From Firmicutes bacterium UBA6811 (lineage in GTDB: Bacteria; Bacillota; SHA-98; UBA4971), in assembly GCA_002452295.1 (NCBI GenBank), contig DKEX01000082.1, positions 1-24,318 of the forward strand: DNA of 24,318 nucleotides, read 5' to 3'. A program made the position numbers and the translations under genes. Positions within the stretch are counted from its first letter, which is position 1, and each line of letters begins with the position of its first letter. Positions 14,511-21,666 of this stretch are shown here, in pieces. A model generated the notes under the pieces. It did no database searches. It was not told where the DNA came from and saw only the letters and a program-made list of their open reading frames with translations.

Positions 14511-15461
14511 TCATCTTGCGAGTCGAGCGAGGAATGTCATGCCCCGCGCTGTCAGGCGCCGCTTCCCGGTGGTGTCCGCCGGCTCGACGAGCCCTTGCTC
14601 CTCGAGAGACACAAGATCGCGGTACGCCGTGCTCAGACTGATATCCAGCTGCTTTACGATTGTGGAAGGGCCGGCCTCCCCCTTTTCAGCGAGGGCCCGG
14701 AAAACTCTCCGCTGCCGGTCTGAGAGCATTCCATCGAGCCTTTCCAAGAACACCTCGTCGTCCTCGCCTTCCGAAACGGTGTTTCCGGCAAAGCCCGCCC
14801 CTTCGCGCTGGGCCTCTGGAATACCGGGGTCAAGCTGCCGAAAAGAAGCTGCTGGCGTTGTGCTTCTCCCGGAAACCCTTTCGGAGGCGCCAGATGGCGT
14901 TTCACCCGTTTTGGAAATGGAGGAAAGAGTCACCACGCACCCGCGCGTCAGATTATCCTCGATGGAGACAGATCCTCCCACGGCGCGCATGGAGTCGCGC
15001 ACGATGGGTAGGCCCGAGCCCACCCCGCGGATTATCCGCCGCATCTCTGCGCTGGCCGTAGTGAAACCAGGAAGAAATGCCTTCTCTTTCTCAATTATGC
15101 CAGGTCCCCGGTCCGACACTCTGATAGTATTGCCGTCCGGCAGAACGCTTATCACCGCGTCCTGGAAGTCGGCGTGGAGCAGGTTTTCAACGATCTCCTT
15201 TATCGCGACGTATGGCAGCTTCCCGCCTTTTTCGCGGGCGAAGGAATAGGTCCTGGAGGCAAGCTCGTTCAGAAGGTCCGCGTGGTCGCTCGAGCGCACG
15301 TCCACGATCCTCGGAACGGTGCCAAGAGAATCGTATACTGCGATGCGAACCTCCCGCTCCCCTTGCCTGGTGCGCTGGCGGGCTGCATCGGCAGGATGGG
15401 CCGGTCGAGGGGAGCGGCCTTGCGTGTCTTTGCGGAAAAGCCGTGAAAAGAGGCCTGGCAT
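14511..15461 (-). CDS. GHKL ATPase fused to a winged-helix domain, between oriC and dnaA
   Basis: 316 residues from ATG 15461. The N-terminus MPGLFSRLFRK is basic and amphipathic. A GHKL ATPase of the SpoIIAB/RsbW or histidine-kinase type follows: N-box KEIVENLLHADFQD (88-101), G1 SDRGPG (116-121), G2 GVGSGLPIV (146-154). A Ser/Gly/Thr-rich linker (about 184-235) leads to a winged helix-turn-helix (about 240-316) with IVKQLDISLSTAYRDLVSLEEQGLVE. No phospho-acceptor H-box or receiver domain is visible, so it is not an ordinary sensor kinase. The open frame extends to 15563, but those 34 residues are encoded by DnaA-box repeats (VENSVENS), which makes the later start likely. I cannot name the gene; a role in controlling dnaA or sensing a cellular state is inference from position. 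Confidence 0.8.
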   Translation of the reverse strand: MPGLFSRLFRKDTQGRSPRPAHPADAARQRTRQGEREVRIAVYDSLGTVPRIVDVRSSDHADLLNELASRTYSFAREKGGKLPYVAIKEIVENLLHADFQDAVISVLPDGNTIRVSDRGPGIIEKEKAFLPGFTTASAEMRRIIRGVGSGLPIVRDSMRAVGGSVSIEDNLTRGCVVTLSSISKTGETPSGASERVSGRSTTPAASFRQLDPGIPEAQREGAGFAGNTVSEGEDDEVFLERLDGMLSDRQRRVFRALAEKGEAGPSTIVKQLDISLSTAYRDLVSLEEQGLVEPADTTGKRRLTARGMTFLARLAR

Positions 15462-15486
15462 ACTCTGGCCTACCTTTCGCGCCGAG

Positions 15487-15749
15487 TTTTCCACAGAGTT
15501 TTCCACAGGTGTGAAAAACTCCGTGGGAGGGGAAGATGCACAGGAAATCCATAGGTTGTCCACAGGTTATCCACAAAAGCTGTGGATAACATTATCAGAG
15601 GCTAGAAGGGCTTTTCGCCGCAGGAAAGGCCGTCTAGCTTGGCCTAATAGATATCCACAGATGATTCCGGAAACCGTTGAAAGCCTTACGGCGCCGTCGG
15701 GGCAAACATCAACAGGTTACCCACAGAGTTATGCACAGCCTGTGAATAA
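15487..15749. other. Upstream half of oriC: DnaA-box cluster
   Basis: Boxes seen: tandem TTTTCCACA at 15487-15495 and 15499-15507 (12-base period); TTGTCCACA at 15556-15564; perfect TTATCCACA at 15567-15575; perfect TGTGGATAA (opposite strand) at 15581-15589; ATATCCACA at 15651-15659; TTACCCACA at 15717-15725; TTATGCACA at 15729-15737; TGTGAATAA at 15741-15749. The density is well above chance, and the site lies where leftward and rightward gene sets diverge, so this is the origin. It probably also lets DnaA repress the promoter of the GHKL gene-dnaA operon. A candidate promoter (TTGTGG at 15576-15571, 17 bases, TATGGA at 15553-15548, minus strand) overlaps the boxes but is weak. Confidence 0.88.
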
Positions 15750-16223
15750 GTCTGTGCGGAACTGGAAACCCTATACTTCTGACCAGGCGGCATGGAAGGG
15801 ATGGAAAAGCCTCCGGAACCATATTAGCAGAGGTTTTCCAGCGTGGCAAGGGGCGAGTGGGGTAGATAGCGGTGGGTATGTGAAGGCGTGGGAAAGCGCG
15901 GGCGAGCGTGGGGTAGGTGTGGAAGAAAAGAAGGGGGGTTTCCGGGAAGCCAGGGAAAGGCAAAGGGGGGCGAAGGAAGGAAGCAGAAAGGGTGAAAGAT
16001 CGGGAAAAGGGAGGCGAGAGGGGCGAAGGAGGCGAGAGAGGGAGAGAAGCTATGGATAGGGCGCGTGCTGGCGAGGAGGAGGGTGGGAGGGACGACTGAA
16101 CGGCACGAGAAGGCGCGCGGGGGCGGCAGGTGACGCAAGGCGGCGAGGAGTGGGCGAAGCCCCGGCAAAGCGGGAGAATTCCGGGAACGGGTGGGCTTGT
16201 GGGGCATAGGGGTAGGGCCGCAC
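15750..16223 (+). other. Non-coding purine-rich stretch between oriC and rpmH
   Basis: About 470 bases with no supported gene. From roughly 15880 to 16100 the plus strand is dominated by G and A (runs such as GAAGAAAAGAAGGGGGG), with very few pyrimidines. Open frames here are low in complexity and have no family character. Possible readings are strand-skewed leading-strand sequence, a duplex-destabilising or triplex-prone tract beside the origin, or mutational drift. TTCCGGGAA occurs twice (about 15939-15947 and 16176-16184). Confidence 0.5.
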
Positions 16224-16252
16224 TTGACACGCAGGAAGACCTTGGCTATAAT
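16224..16252 (+). promoter_or_regulatory. Consensus promoter of the rpmH operon
   Basis: TTGACA at 16224-16229, exactly 17 bases, TATAAT at 16247-16252: a perfect sigma-A consensus. It starts a leader of about 50 bases before rpmH and should give very strong, growth-related expression. Confidence 0.92.
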
Positions 16253-16309
16253 TTGGCTAGCGCACACATGCTATGGGATGGGTTTGACGCAGGAGGATTG
16301 CGAGGAGCC

Positions 16310-16444
16310 ATGAAGAGAACGTATCAGCCGAAAGTCAGACGGCGCAGCCGGGTGCATGGTTTCATGAAGAGGATGGCGACAAGAGCGGGGCGGCTTGTGG
16401 TCAGGAGGAGGCGCGCGAAGGGCAGAAAGCGGCTGTCCGCCTAG
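16310..16444 (+). CDS. rpmH: Ribosomal protein bL34
   Basis: 44 residues, highly basic. MKRTYQPKVRRRSRVHGFMKRMATRAGR is diagnostic of bL34, a small protein of the large ribosomal subunit. The true start is ATG 16310 with AGGAGG (16291-16296) upstream; the longer open frame to 16130 has no family support. First gene of the operon after the perfect promoter at 16224-16252, followed by rnpA, the universal order near oriC. Confidence 0.97.
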   Translation: MKRTYQPKVRRRSRVHGFMKRMATRAGRLVVRRRRAKGRKRLSA

Positions 16445-16483
16445 TGTGGGTAAGTGAGCCGCGCGAGCTACGGGGTGCAGCTA

Positions 16484-16837
16484 ATGCCGAAAAGCGAGCG
16501 GCTCCGCAAGAGCAAGGATTTCACGAGGGTCTTCGAGCATGGAAAGTCCCTTCCGGGCAGCCGCGTCGTTGTATACTATCTTGAGAACGGCCTACCGTTC
16601 AACCGGGTAGGGGTTGCTGTGAGCAGGCGACTGGGCGGCGCCGTTCAGAGGAACCGCCTGAAAAGGATCGTGAAAGAGGCTTATCGGGCGAACGAGGCGG
16701 GACTTCGACAGGGCCTGGACCTTGTGCTACTACCCAGGTCGAGAGCGAAGGCCGCCTCTTTTCAAGAGGTAAAGGATGAGCTTCTCGGCATCCTTTCGGA
16801 ATGCGGGGCCTTGAGAAAGGGCGACGAGAAAAAGTGA
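16484..16837 (+). CDS. rnpA: RNase P protein component
   Basis: 117 residues. The protein subunit of RNase P helps the catalytic RNA mature the 5' ends of tRNAs. Typical features: RLRKSKDFTRVFEHGKS at the N-terminus and the basic signature RNRLKRIVKEAYR near 60-72. ATG 16484 gives the family N-terminus; a GTG at 16454 would add 10 residues. The stop codon overlaps a GTG (16834) in the yidD frame, which suggests coupling. Confidence 0.95.
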   Translation: MPKSERLRKSKDFTRVFEHGKSLPGSRVVVYYLENGLPFNRVGVAVSRRLGGAVQRNRLKRIVKEAYRANEAGLRQGLDLVLLPRSRAKAASFQEVKDELLGILSECGALRKGDEKK

Positions 16838-16887
16838 AAGGCGTGCAAGGAAGGGAACTGACGGTCTGCGGGGGAGCTCGGAAGATT

Positions 16888-17112
16888 GTGTCGACAGCGG
16901 TGAAAACCGCAGCTCTCTGGTGTATCGCGTTCTATAGACAGTGGTTATCACGTCTGAAAAACAGACCCACATGTAGGTTCTACCCCACGTGTTCAGCATA
17001 CGCGTATGAGGCCATAGGCAGGTATGGCGCGTTCAGGGGCGGGTATCTCGCGCTGAGGCGCCTCGTGAAATGCCATCCATTCCATCCCGGAGGGTACGAC
17101 CCGGTCCCGTAG
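16888..17112 (+). CDS. yidD: Membrane protein insertion efficiency factor YidD
   Basis: 74 residues from GTG 16888. YidD is a small membrane-associated protein that aids YidC-dependent insertion; its Cys-rich core is evident: FYRQWLSRLKNRPTCRFYPTCSAYAYEAIGRYG, then GGYLALRRLVKCHPFHPGGYDPVP. GTG 16888 lies 11 bases after GGGGAG and gives the usual family length. GTG 16834 (overlapping the rnpA stop) or ATG 16801 would add 18 to 29 residues. Confidence 0.92.
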   Translation: MSTAVKTAALWCIAFYRQWLSRLKNRPTCRFYPTCSAYAYEAIGRYGAFRGGYLALRRLVKCHPFHPGGYDPVP

Positions 17113-17152
17113 GTGAAACCGGGGATGGAGAAGCGACAGGAGGGTGCTGGTA

Positions 17153-17854
17153 TTGACTCTCACTGGCATTATCAACTCTATAGTCCACTTCCTCCGGGAT
17201 GTGACGGGCAGCGATGGGCTGGCGATCATCGCCCTGACGGTTCTACTGAAGGTGGTCCTCTATCCGCTCACCGTGAAACAGACGAGGGCCATGGAGGAGA
17301 TGAAGCTCCTGCAGCCCAAGGTGAAGGAGGTGCAGGAGAAGTACAAGTCGCAGCCAGAGGAGATGCAAAAGCGGGTAATGGAGCTCTACCGGGAGCACAA
17401 GGTGAACCCCCTGGGAGGGTGTTGGCCGACGCTCATCCAGTTGCCCATCATCTGGGCGCTCTTCACAGCCCTCCGAAACTACCCCTTTGAGGAGCGTTTT
17501 CTCTGGATGCCAAACCTCGGGAAGCCTGACGTGATCCTGGCAGTGCTGGCGGGGGTTGCGACGTACTTCCAGTCAGCGATGATGAGCACGGACGCAAGCC
17601 AGAAAATGATGAACTTCGTCATGCCGGCGTTCATCATCTGGATTAGCTTGAGTTTTCCTGCAGGCGTGACCCTGTACTGGGTGGTCACCACGATCCTGGC
17701 CGCTGCTCAGCAATGGTGGATGAGCAGGCAGGTGGCGCGGGTAGGCCTCGTGGCCGAGACCGTGGTGCGTCCGAAGAAAGGAAGCGTTCCCAAGGCGGTG
17801 CTACCGCAGGCGCAGGAGGCTGAGGGGGAGTCCGGGCATGGTACAAAGCGTTGA
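17153..17854 (+). CDS. yidC: Membrane protein insertase YidC (SpoIIIJ type)
   Basis: 233 residues from TTG 17153. YidC/Oxa1 inserts proteins into the cytoplasmic membrane alone or with SecYEG. It has the Bacillota short form, without the large periplasmic domain and also without a lipobox signal. Landmarks: LTVLLKVVLYPLTVKQTRAM (a lysine sits where the groove arginine usually lies), LQPKVKEVQEKYK, NPLGGCWPTLIQLPIIWALF, and later membrane helices around MMNFVMPAFIIWISLSFPAGVTLYWVVTTIL, with a basic tail. AGGAGG (17138-17143) abuts a GTG at 17144, but lies 9 bases from TTG 17153, so the TTG is the better start. It overlaps jag by 17 bases. Confidence 0.95.
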   Translation: MTLTGIINSIVHFLRDVTGSDGLAIIALTVLLKVVLYPLTVKQTRAMEEMKLLQPKVKEVQEKYKSQPEEMQKRVMELYREHKVNPLGGCWPTLIQLPIIWALFTALRNYPFEERFLWMPNLGKPDVILAVLAGVATYFQSAMMSTDASQKMMNFVMPAFIIWISLSFPAGVTLYWVVTTILAAAQQWWMSRQVARVGLVAETVVRPKKGSVPKAVLPQAQEAEGESGHGTKR

Positions 17855-18500
17855 GAGATCTGGCAGGACGGTCGAAGAGGCGGTCGAAGAAGCCCTTGAG
17901 GCGCTGGGCCTCGGCCGCGATAAGGTGGAAGTGGAGGTGCTGGAGGAGCCCGCAAGGGGCATCCTGGGGCTTGTTGGCCAGAGGCCCGCGCGCGTCAGGG
18001 TGACGCCCCGGGTTGATGTGGGAGGAAAGGCCAAGGAGTTCCTGGAAGAGATCCTCAGGCATACAGGGTTTGCTCACGCTTCTGTGAGTGCCAGGGAAGT
18101 TGAGGGCGTGCTGCGGCTCGACGTGGAGGGAGAGGGCCTGGGCGCCCTGATCGGAAGGCGCGGGGCCACGCTCGACGCCGTCCAGTACCTGGTGAACCTT
18201 GTCGCCGGCAGATACGCGCGGAGTGGTCAGAGGGCAGCAGAGGCGGAGCAGGAAGAGCGGCTCAGGATAGTCGTTGACGCCGAGGGGTACCGGGAGAAGC
18301 GGACCCGGTCCCTGGAGAGGCTGGCGACGGCTGTCGCTGAGCGGGTGCAGAGAGAGAGGAGAAGGGCGGCGCTGGAGCCCATGAACCCCATGGAGCGACG
18401 CATAATACATCTGACCGTCCAGACCTGCGAGGGAGTAACCTCGCACAGCGAGGGAGAGGAGCCTTACCGGCACGTCGTGATAGCCCCTGAGAAGGAGTGA
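17838..18500 (+). CDS. jag: Jag/KhpB RNA-binding protein
   Basis: 220 residues. Jag (KhpB), paired with yidC in Bacillota, binds RNA and is linked to cell-envelope control. Three modules are visible: Jag-N (1-55, with ARGILGLVG), a KH domain with GRRG at 106-109 (LIGRRGATLDAVQYLVN), and an R3H domain with NPMERRIIH (183-191). It overlaps the yidC end by 17 bases, so the pair is coupled. The long acidic N-terminal helix is normal for the family. The terminator at 18623-18650 follows. Confidence 0.95.
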   Translation: MVQSVERSGRTVEEAVEEALEALGLGRDKVEVEVLEEPARGILGLVGQRPARVRVTPRVDVGGKAKEFLEEILRHTGFAHASVSAREVEGVLRLDVEGEGLGALIGRRGATLDAVQYLVNLVAGRYARSGQRAAEAEQEERLRIVVDAEGYREKRTRSLERLATAVAERVQRERRRAALEPMNPMERRIIHLTVQTCEGVTSHSEGEEPYRHVVIAPEKE

Positions 18501-18622
18501 CGCGCGGCGCGCACCACGGATGAGGCCGTCGGCTTCGGCTGGCCCTACTTGCAGGGGGAAGGCCGCGCAAGAAGCGGGGCTGGTGTAGGCGTCCCAGCGG
18601 GAACCCGGTTTCTGGTTCAGGG

Positions 18623-18650
18623 AATGCGTGTCTTCATGGCACGCGTTTTT
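18623..18650 (+). terminator. Rho-independent terminator of the rpmH-jag operon
   Basis: ATGCGTG (18624-18630) and CACGCGT (18640-18646) form a 7-bp stem (one T-G pair) with a 9-base loop, followed by TTTTT (18646-18650). It lies about 120 bases after the jag stop. The flanking bases before it show no further gene. Confidence 0.75.
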
Positions 18651-18700
18651 GGTTGCGGCAGGCTGGGGGCCCTTTGTTCGGGGTGCCCCTTGTGAGGTAG

Positions 18701-18865
18701 GATAGAGATAGGAGGATCGAGGGGATCGAGAGGGTCGAGGGGCCCGGGAGGTTCAAGGCGGCGCGGGTGTCCGGCGTGTCGCCGGCCGACATCATGGCGC
18801 TACGCGCGTATCTCGAGGCGGGGCGCTACCGGGGCGCAGGTGACGGCGAGAGGGACGCAAGTTAG
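18701..18865 (+). pseudogene. mnmG: C-terminal remnant of mnmG (gidA)
   Basis: The frame ending at the TAG at 18863-18865 reads RVEGPGRFKAARVSG, then VSPADIMALRAYLEAG. It matches the end of MnmG (typically ...GQAARISGVSPADIAVLLIYLE) in a stretch unlikely to arise by chance. MnmG with MnmE makes 5-carboxymethylaminomethyl uridine at tRNA wobble positions and normally sits directly before rsmG, as this remnant does (2 bases away). Only about 40 residues remain. There is a stop just upstream (18698-18700) and no start codon in frame. A 9-base imperfect tandem repeat (GGATCGAGG type, 18714-18740) lies at the broken end. I see no trace of mnmE. Confidence 0.65.
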
Positions 18866-18867
18866 GG

Positions 18868-19701
18868 GTGGGAGATGTCGTGGTGGCTTTCATCGACACG
18901 CTGGCGAGCGGGGCGAGGGACCTGGGCATAGACCTTGATGCAGGGATGGTCGAGCTCTTCGAGCGCTACCAGCGGGAGCTTGTCGAGTGGAGCCGGCGGA
19001 TGAACCTCAGCGCCATCGAGAGCGAGGAGGAGGTCGCGGCGAAACACTTCCTTGACTCGCTGACGTGTGTTCTTGCCGTTGACCTTCCGGAAGGGTGTAG
19101 CGTGGCAGACGTCGGGAGCGGGGCAGGGTTTCCGGGTGTTGTGCTAAAGGTGGCCCGACCGAGCATCAAGCTCACCCTCATTGAGGCATCCCGCAAGCGA
19201 ACTGAGTTTCTGAGACACATTGCGGACGTGTTGGGTCTTGGCGATGTGGAGGTGGTGTGGGACCGCGCGGAGCGGCTGGGCCGGATGCCGAACCATCGCG
19301 AATCACATGACGTCGCGGTGGCGAGGGCCGTCGCGGAGCTGGCGGTGCTGGCGGAGCTATGCCTTCCCCTGGTGAGGATCGGCGGGGCGCTGGTGGCACA
19401 GAAGGGGCCTCGCGCGAGCGAGGAGGTGGCGGGTGCGGTGACAGCCGTGGAGGCCATGGGGGGGCGGGTGGACCGGCTTATCCCCGCGTCGCTGCCACTG
19501 GGATATGGCGAGAGGACACTGGTGGTGATCAGAAAGGAGTCGCCCACGCCCGGCAAGTACCCGAGGCGGCCGGGGATCCCGGAGAAGCGGCCTATCAGAT
19601 CGGAGCCACGCGGAAAATCCCAGTCATTGACGGAGGATAGTCCTCGAACCCGTATCGGTCGTAAAATGGCGCGGTCCCCTCGGCTGCAAAGAGACCGATG
19701 A
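18868..19701 (+). CDS. rsmG: 16S rRNA (guanine527-N7) methyltransferase RsmG, with an extended tail
   Basis: 277 residues from GTG 18868. RsmG (GidB) methylates G527 of 16S rRNA using S-adenosylmethionine; its loss causes low-level streptomycin resistance. Visible: NLSAIESEEEVAAKHFLDSL (46-65), the SAM motif VADVGSGAGFPGVVLK (79-94), LTLIEASRKRTEFL, and DVAVARAVAELAVL. The family usually ends near KYPRRPGIPEKRP (230-242). Here about 35 residues with no family match follow, and that DNA is antisense to a GNAT fragment, so the original stop seems to have been lost. GTG at 18880 or 18883 are alternative starts; GGGAG lies 8 bases before 18883. Confidence 0.94.
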   Translation: MGDVVVAFIDTLASGARDLGIDLDAGMVELFERYQRELVEWSRRMNLSAIESEEEVAAKHFLDSLTCVLAVDLPEGCSVADVGSGAGFPGVVLKVARPSIKLTLIEASRKRTEFLRHIADVLGLGDVEVVWDRAERLGRMPNHRESHDVAVARAVAELAVLAELCLPLVRIGGALVAQKGPRASEEVAGAVTAVEAMGGRVDRLIPASLPLGYGERTLVVIRKESPTPGKYPRRPGIPEKRPIRSEPRGKSQSLTEDSPRTRIGRKMARSPRLQRDR

Positions 19702-19744
19702 ATGCCTTGTTGGGGGCATTCTCCTTCAGGCACTCGAACGACCT
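19595..19744 (-). pseudogene. Truncated GNAT acetyltransferase, antisense to the rsmG 3' end
   Basis: The minus-strand frame reads ECLKENAPNKAFIGLF, then AAEGTAPFYDRYGFEDYPPSMTGIFRV, which is the C-terminal part of a GNAT N-acetyltransferase (the last beta strand and the FY-xx-GF motif). A full GNAT domain needs about 140 residues; only the last 48 or so are recognisable, and the acetyl-CoA binding P-loop (Q/R-x-x-G-x-G/A) is missing. The frame stays open to 19840 without resembling the family. Its stop codon (19595) coincides with the point where RsmG stops looking like RsmG. Confidence 0.6.
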
Positions 19745-19892
19745 GTCCATGGTAATTGGCTTGCCACACACCAGGCAGAGTGCTGTTAGAGCAACAGATG
19801 TGTAGTGAGGGGTAGCGAGGGGCACTTGCGGTGTCCTCAACCGGACGAGTTGGCGCGGGAGTCTCTTGGCCGAAGGACGGGGAGGATCTGGG

Positions 19893-19921
19893 TTGCCGGC
19901 GACGAAATACTATCGTACTGT
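19893..19921 (+). promoter_or_regulatory. Candidate promoter of noc-parA-parB
   Basis: TTGCCG (19893-19898), 17 bases, TACTGT (19916-19921), about 24 bases before the noc ATG. It would leave a very short 5' leader. It is a moderate match and suggests the segregation genes can be transcribed apart from rsmG. Confidence 0.4.
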
Positions 19922-19944
19922 TTTGGAGAAAAGGCGGCTGCGCG

Positions 19945-20844
19945 ATGAAAGACGAGCTTGCGCGCCTGATAGGGCTGCGCAGGAAAGGCGAGGCGGGCAC
20001 AAGGGAGACTATCAGGGAGATCCCGATAGACTCCATCAAGCCCAACCCTTACCAGCCGCGAGAGACCTTCGACGAGGAAAGCCTCAAGGAACTGGCTGAC
20101 TCCATAAGAGAGCACGGCGTAATCCAGCCGGTGATAGTGCGGCAATTGGGGGATCAGTACGAGGTCATCGTGGGGGAGCGGCGGCTTCGGGCGTGCCGGA
20201 TGGCGGGCCTGCAAAGCGTGCCCGCCATTGTCCGTGACATGTCGCCCGGGGAGAGCGCGGAGGTATCGCTCATCGAGAACCTCCAGCGCAAAGACCTGAA
20301 TGTGCTCGAGGAGGCTGCGGGCTACGAGAAGCTGATTAGGGACTTCGGTCTCACACAGCAGGAGCTCGCCCGGCGCGTGGGGAAGAGCCAGTCCACGATC
20401 GCGAACAAACTCAGGTTGCTGAAGCTCCCGCAGGCGGTTCTCGAGGCGCTGGCCCGTGAGATGATATCGGAGCGCCACGCAAGATCCCTTCTGAGACTTC
20501 CCTCCGAGCGGGATCAAGTGGCGGTGCTGCAACGGATATACGCCCAGGGGCTCACCGTGGGGCAGACCGAGGCGCTTATCGAAGAGAGGCTGAGCGAGAT
20601 CCGCCGGAGGCACGCGAGGCGCAAGGTGCGTGGGCAGGAGGCTGGCGCCATCCGTGTGTTCAAGGACATCCGGGTGTTCCTGAACTCCGTCAGGGACGTG
20701 GTGAGGCAACTGAAGGCGACCGGCGTGAAGGTGGGCCTCGAAGAGACGGACGACGGCGAGGTGCTCGAAGTGCGGATCCGGATCGCCAGGTCGAAACAGG
20801 ATGACGGCGGAGAACCTGAAGGGCCGAAGGTAGCCGAGGGATGA
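19945..20844 (+). CDS. noc: Noc-like nucleoid occlusion protein (ParB family)
   Basis: 299 residues from ATG 19945. ParB-family CTP-dependent DNA clamp: IREIPIDSIKPNPYQPR, the CTP-binding motif GERRLRACRMAG and ENLQRKDLN, and a helix-turn-helix around LTQQELARRVGKSQSTIANKLRLL. I call it Noc rather than ParB for its position directly after rsmG and before parA-parB, as in B. subtilis, and because its N-terminus (MKDELARLIGLRRK) resembles the basic amphipathic membrane-targeting helix of Noc. Noc prevents Z-ring assembly over the nucleoid. AAAAGG lies 10 bases before the ATG; the frame to 19831 has no family support. Its DNA target differs from parS in B. subtilis; here it is unknown. Confidence 0.85.
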   Translation: MKDELARLIGLRRKGEAGTRETIREIPIDSIKPNPYQPRETFDEESLKELADSIREHGVIQPVIVRQLGDQYEVIVGERRLRACRMAGLQSVPAIVRDMSPGESAEVSLIENLQRKDLNVLEEAAGYEKLIRDFGLTQQELARRVGKSQSTIANKLRLLKLPQAVLEALAREMISERHARSLLRLPSERDQVAVLQRIYAQGLTVGQTEALIEERLSEIRRRHARRKVRGQEAGAIRVFKDIRVFLNSVRDVVRQLKATGVKVGLEETDDGEVLEVRIRIARSKQDDGGEPEGPKVAEG

Positions 20845-20904
20845 AGTCCGGCCCGCCGGGGGCGGGATGAGGCCCCGGGAAAACATCTGCGGGAGCGTGT
20901 GATT

Positions 20905-21666
20905 ATGGGCAAGATAATGGCTGTGGTGAACCAGAAAGGCGGCGTCGGGAAGAGCACGACGGCGGTGAATCTCGGCGCCTGCATCGCTATCCAGGGGGTG
21001 CCTGTTCTTCTTGTGGACGTTGACCCGCAGGGGAACGCCAGCAGCGGTGTGGGAGTTGATAAGGGCTCCACGAAGCGCTGCGTCTACGATGCCATAATCA
21101 ACGACGAGCCGCTGGAGAACCTGACACTGGAGACGGCCATCGAGCACCTGAAGGTGGTACCGGCCAGCATTCAGTTGGCGGGCGCCGAGATCGAGCTGGT
21201 GTCCACCATGTCGCGGGAGGTAAGGCTGCGGAGGGCGCTGGAGAATGTGCGGGACAGGTACACCTACGTGATAGTCGACTGCCCGCCCTCGCTGGGGCTT
21301 CTGACCTTGAACGCGCTGACTGCCGCCGACTCCGTGATAGTGCCCATCCAGTGCGAGTACTACGCGCTCGAAGGGCTGAGCCAGTTGCTGAACACCATCC
21401 AGCTTGTGCAGAAACACCTCAATCCCGGGCTGAAACTTGAGGGCGTGGTGCTCACCATGTATGACCCGCGTACGAACCTGTCGCAGCAGGTAATAGACGA
21501 GGTGAGGGGCTTCTTCAAGGAAAAGGTGTACGGGACGGTCATCCCCAGGAACATCCGTTTGAGCGAGGCGCCGAGCTATGGTCGGCCAATCATCCTCTAT
21601 GACGACAGGTCGAAGGGCGCGGAGGCGTACAGACAACTGGCGAAGGAAGTGATGGCCAGTGCCTAA
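20905..21666 (+). CDS. parA: Chromosome partitioning ATPase ParA (Soj)
   Basis: 253 residues. Deviant Walker A ATPase that binds DNA nonspecifically as an ATP dimer and, with ParB-parS, drives origin segregation; in B. subtilis Soj also regulates DnaA. Visible: KGGVGKSTTAVNLGA at the N-terminus with the signature lysines, VDVDPQGNASSGVG, IVDCPPSLGLLTLNAL (Walker B-like), and VIPRNIRLSEAPSYGRPIILYD near the end. ATG 20905 is preferred over GTG 20899 because GGGAG ends 9 bases before it. The stop overlaps parB by 8 bases. Confidence 0.96.
   Translation: MGKIMAVVNQKGGVGKSTTAVNLGACIAIQGVPVLLVDVDPQGNASSGVGVDKGSTKRCVYDAIINDEPLENLTLETAIEHLKVVPASIQLAGAEIELVSTMSREVRLRRALENVRDRYTYVIVDCPPSLGLLTLNALTAADSVIVPIQCEYYALEGLSQLLNTIQLVQKHLNPGLKLEGVVLTMYDPRTNLSQQVIDEVRGFFKEKVYGTVIPRNIRLSEAPSYGRPIILYDDRSKGAEAYRQLAKEVMASA

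Noticed and set aside
15462..15563. 34-residue N-terminal extension of the GHKL gene
   Set aside because: The codons are made of the tandem TTTTCCACA boxes (VENSVENS), and ATG 15461 gives a sensible protein.
15319..16059. Rightward open frame across oriC
   Set aside because: It crosses the DnaA boxes and the purine-rich tract, and the product is low-complexity Arg/Gly/Glu with no ribosome site.
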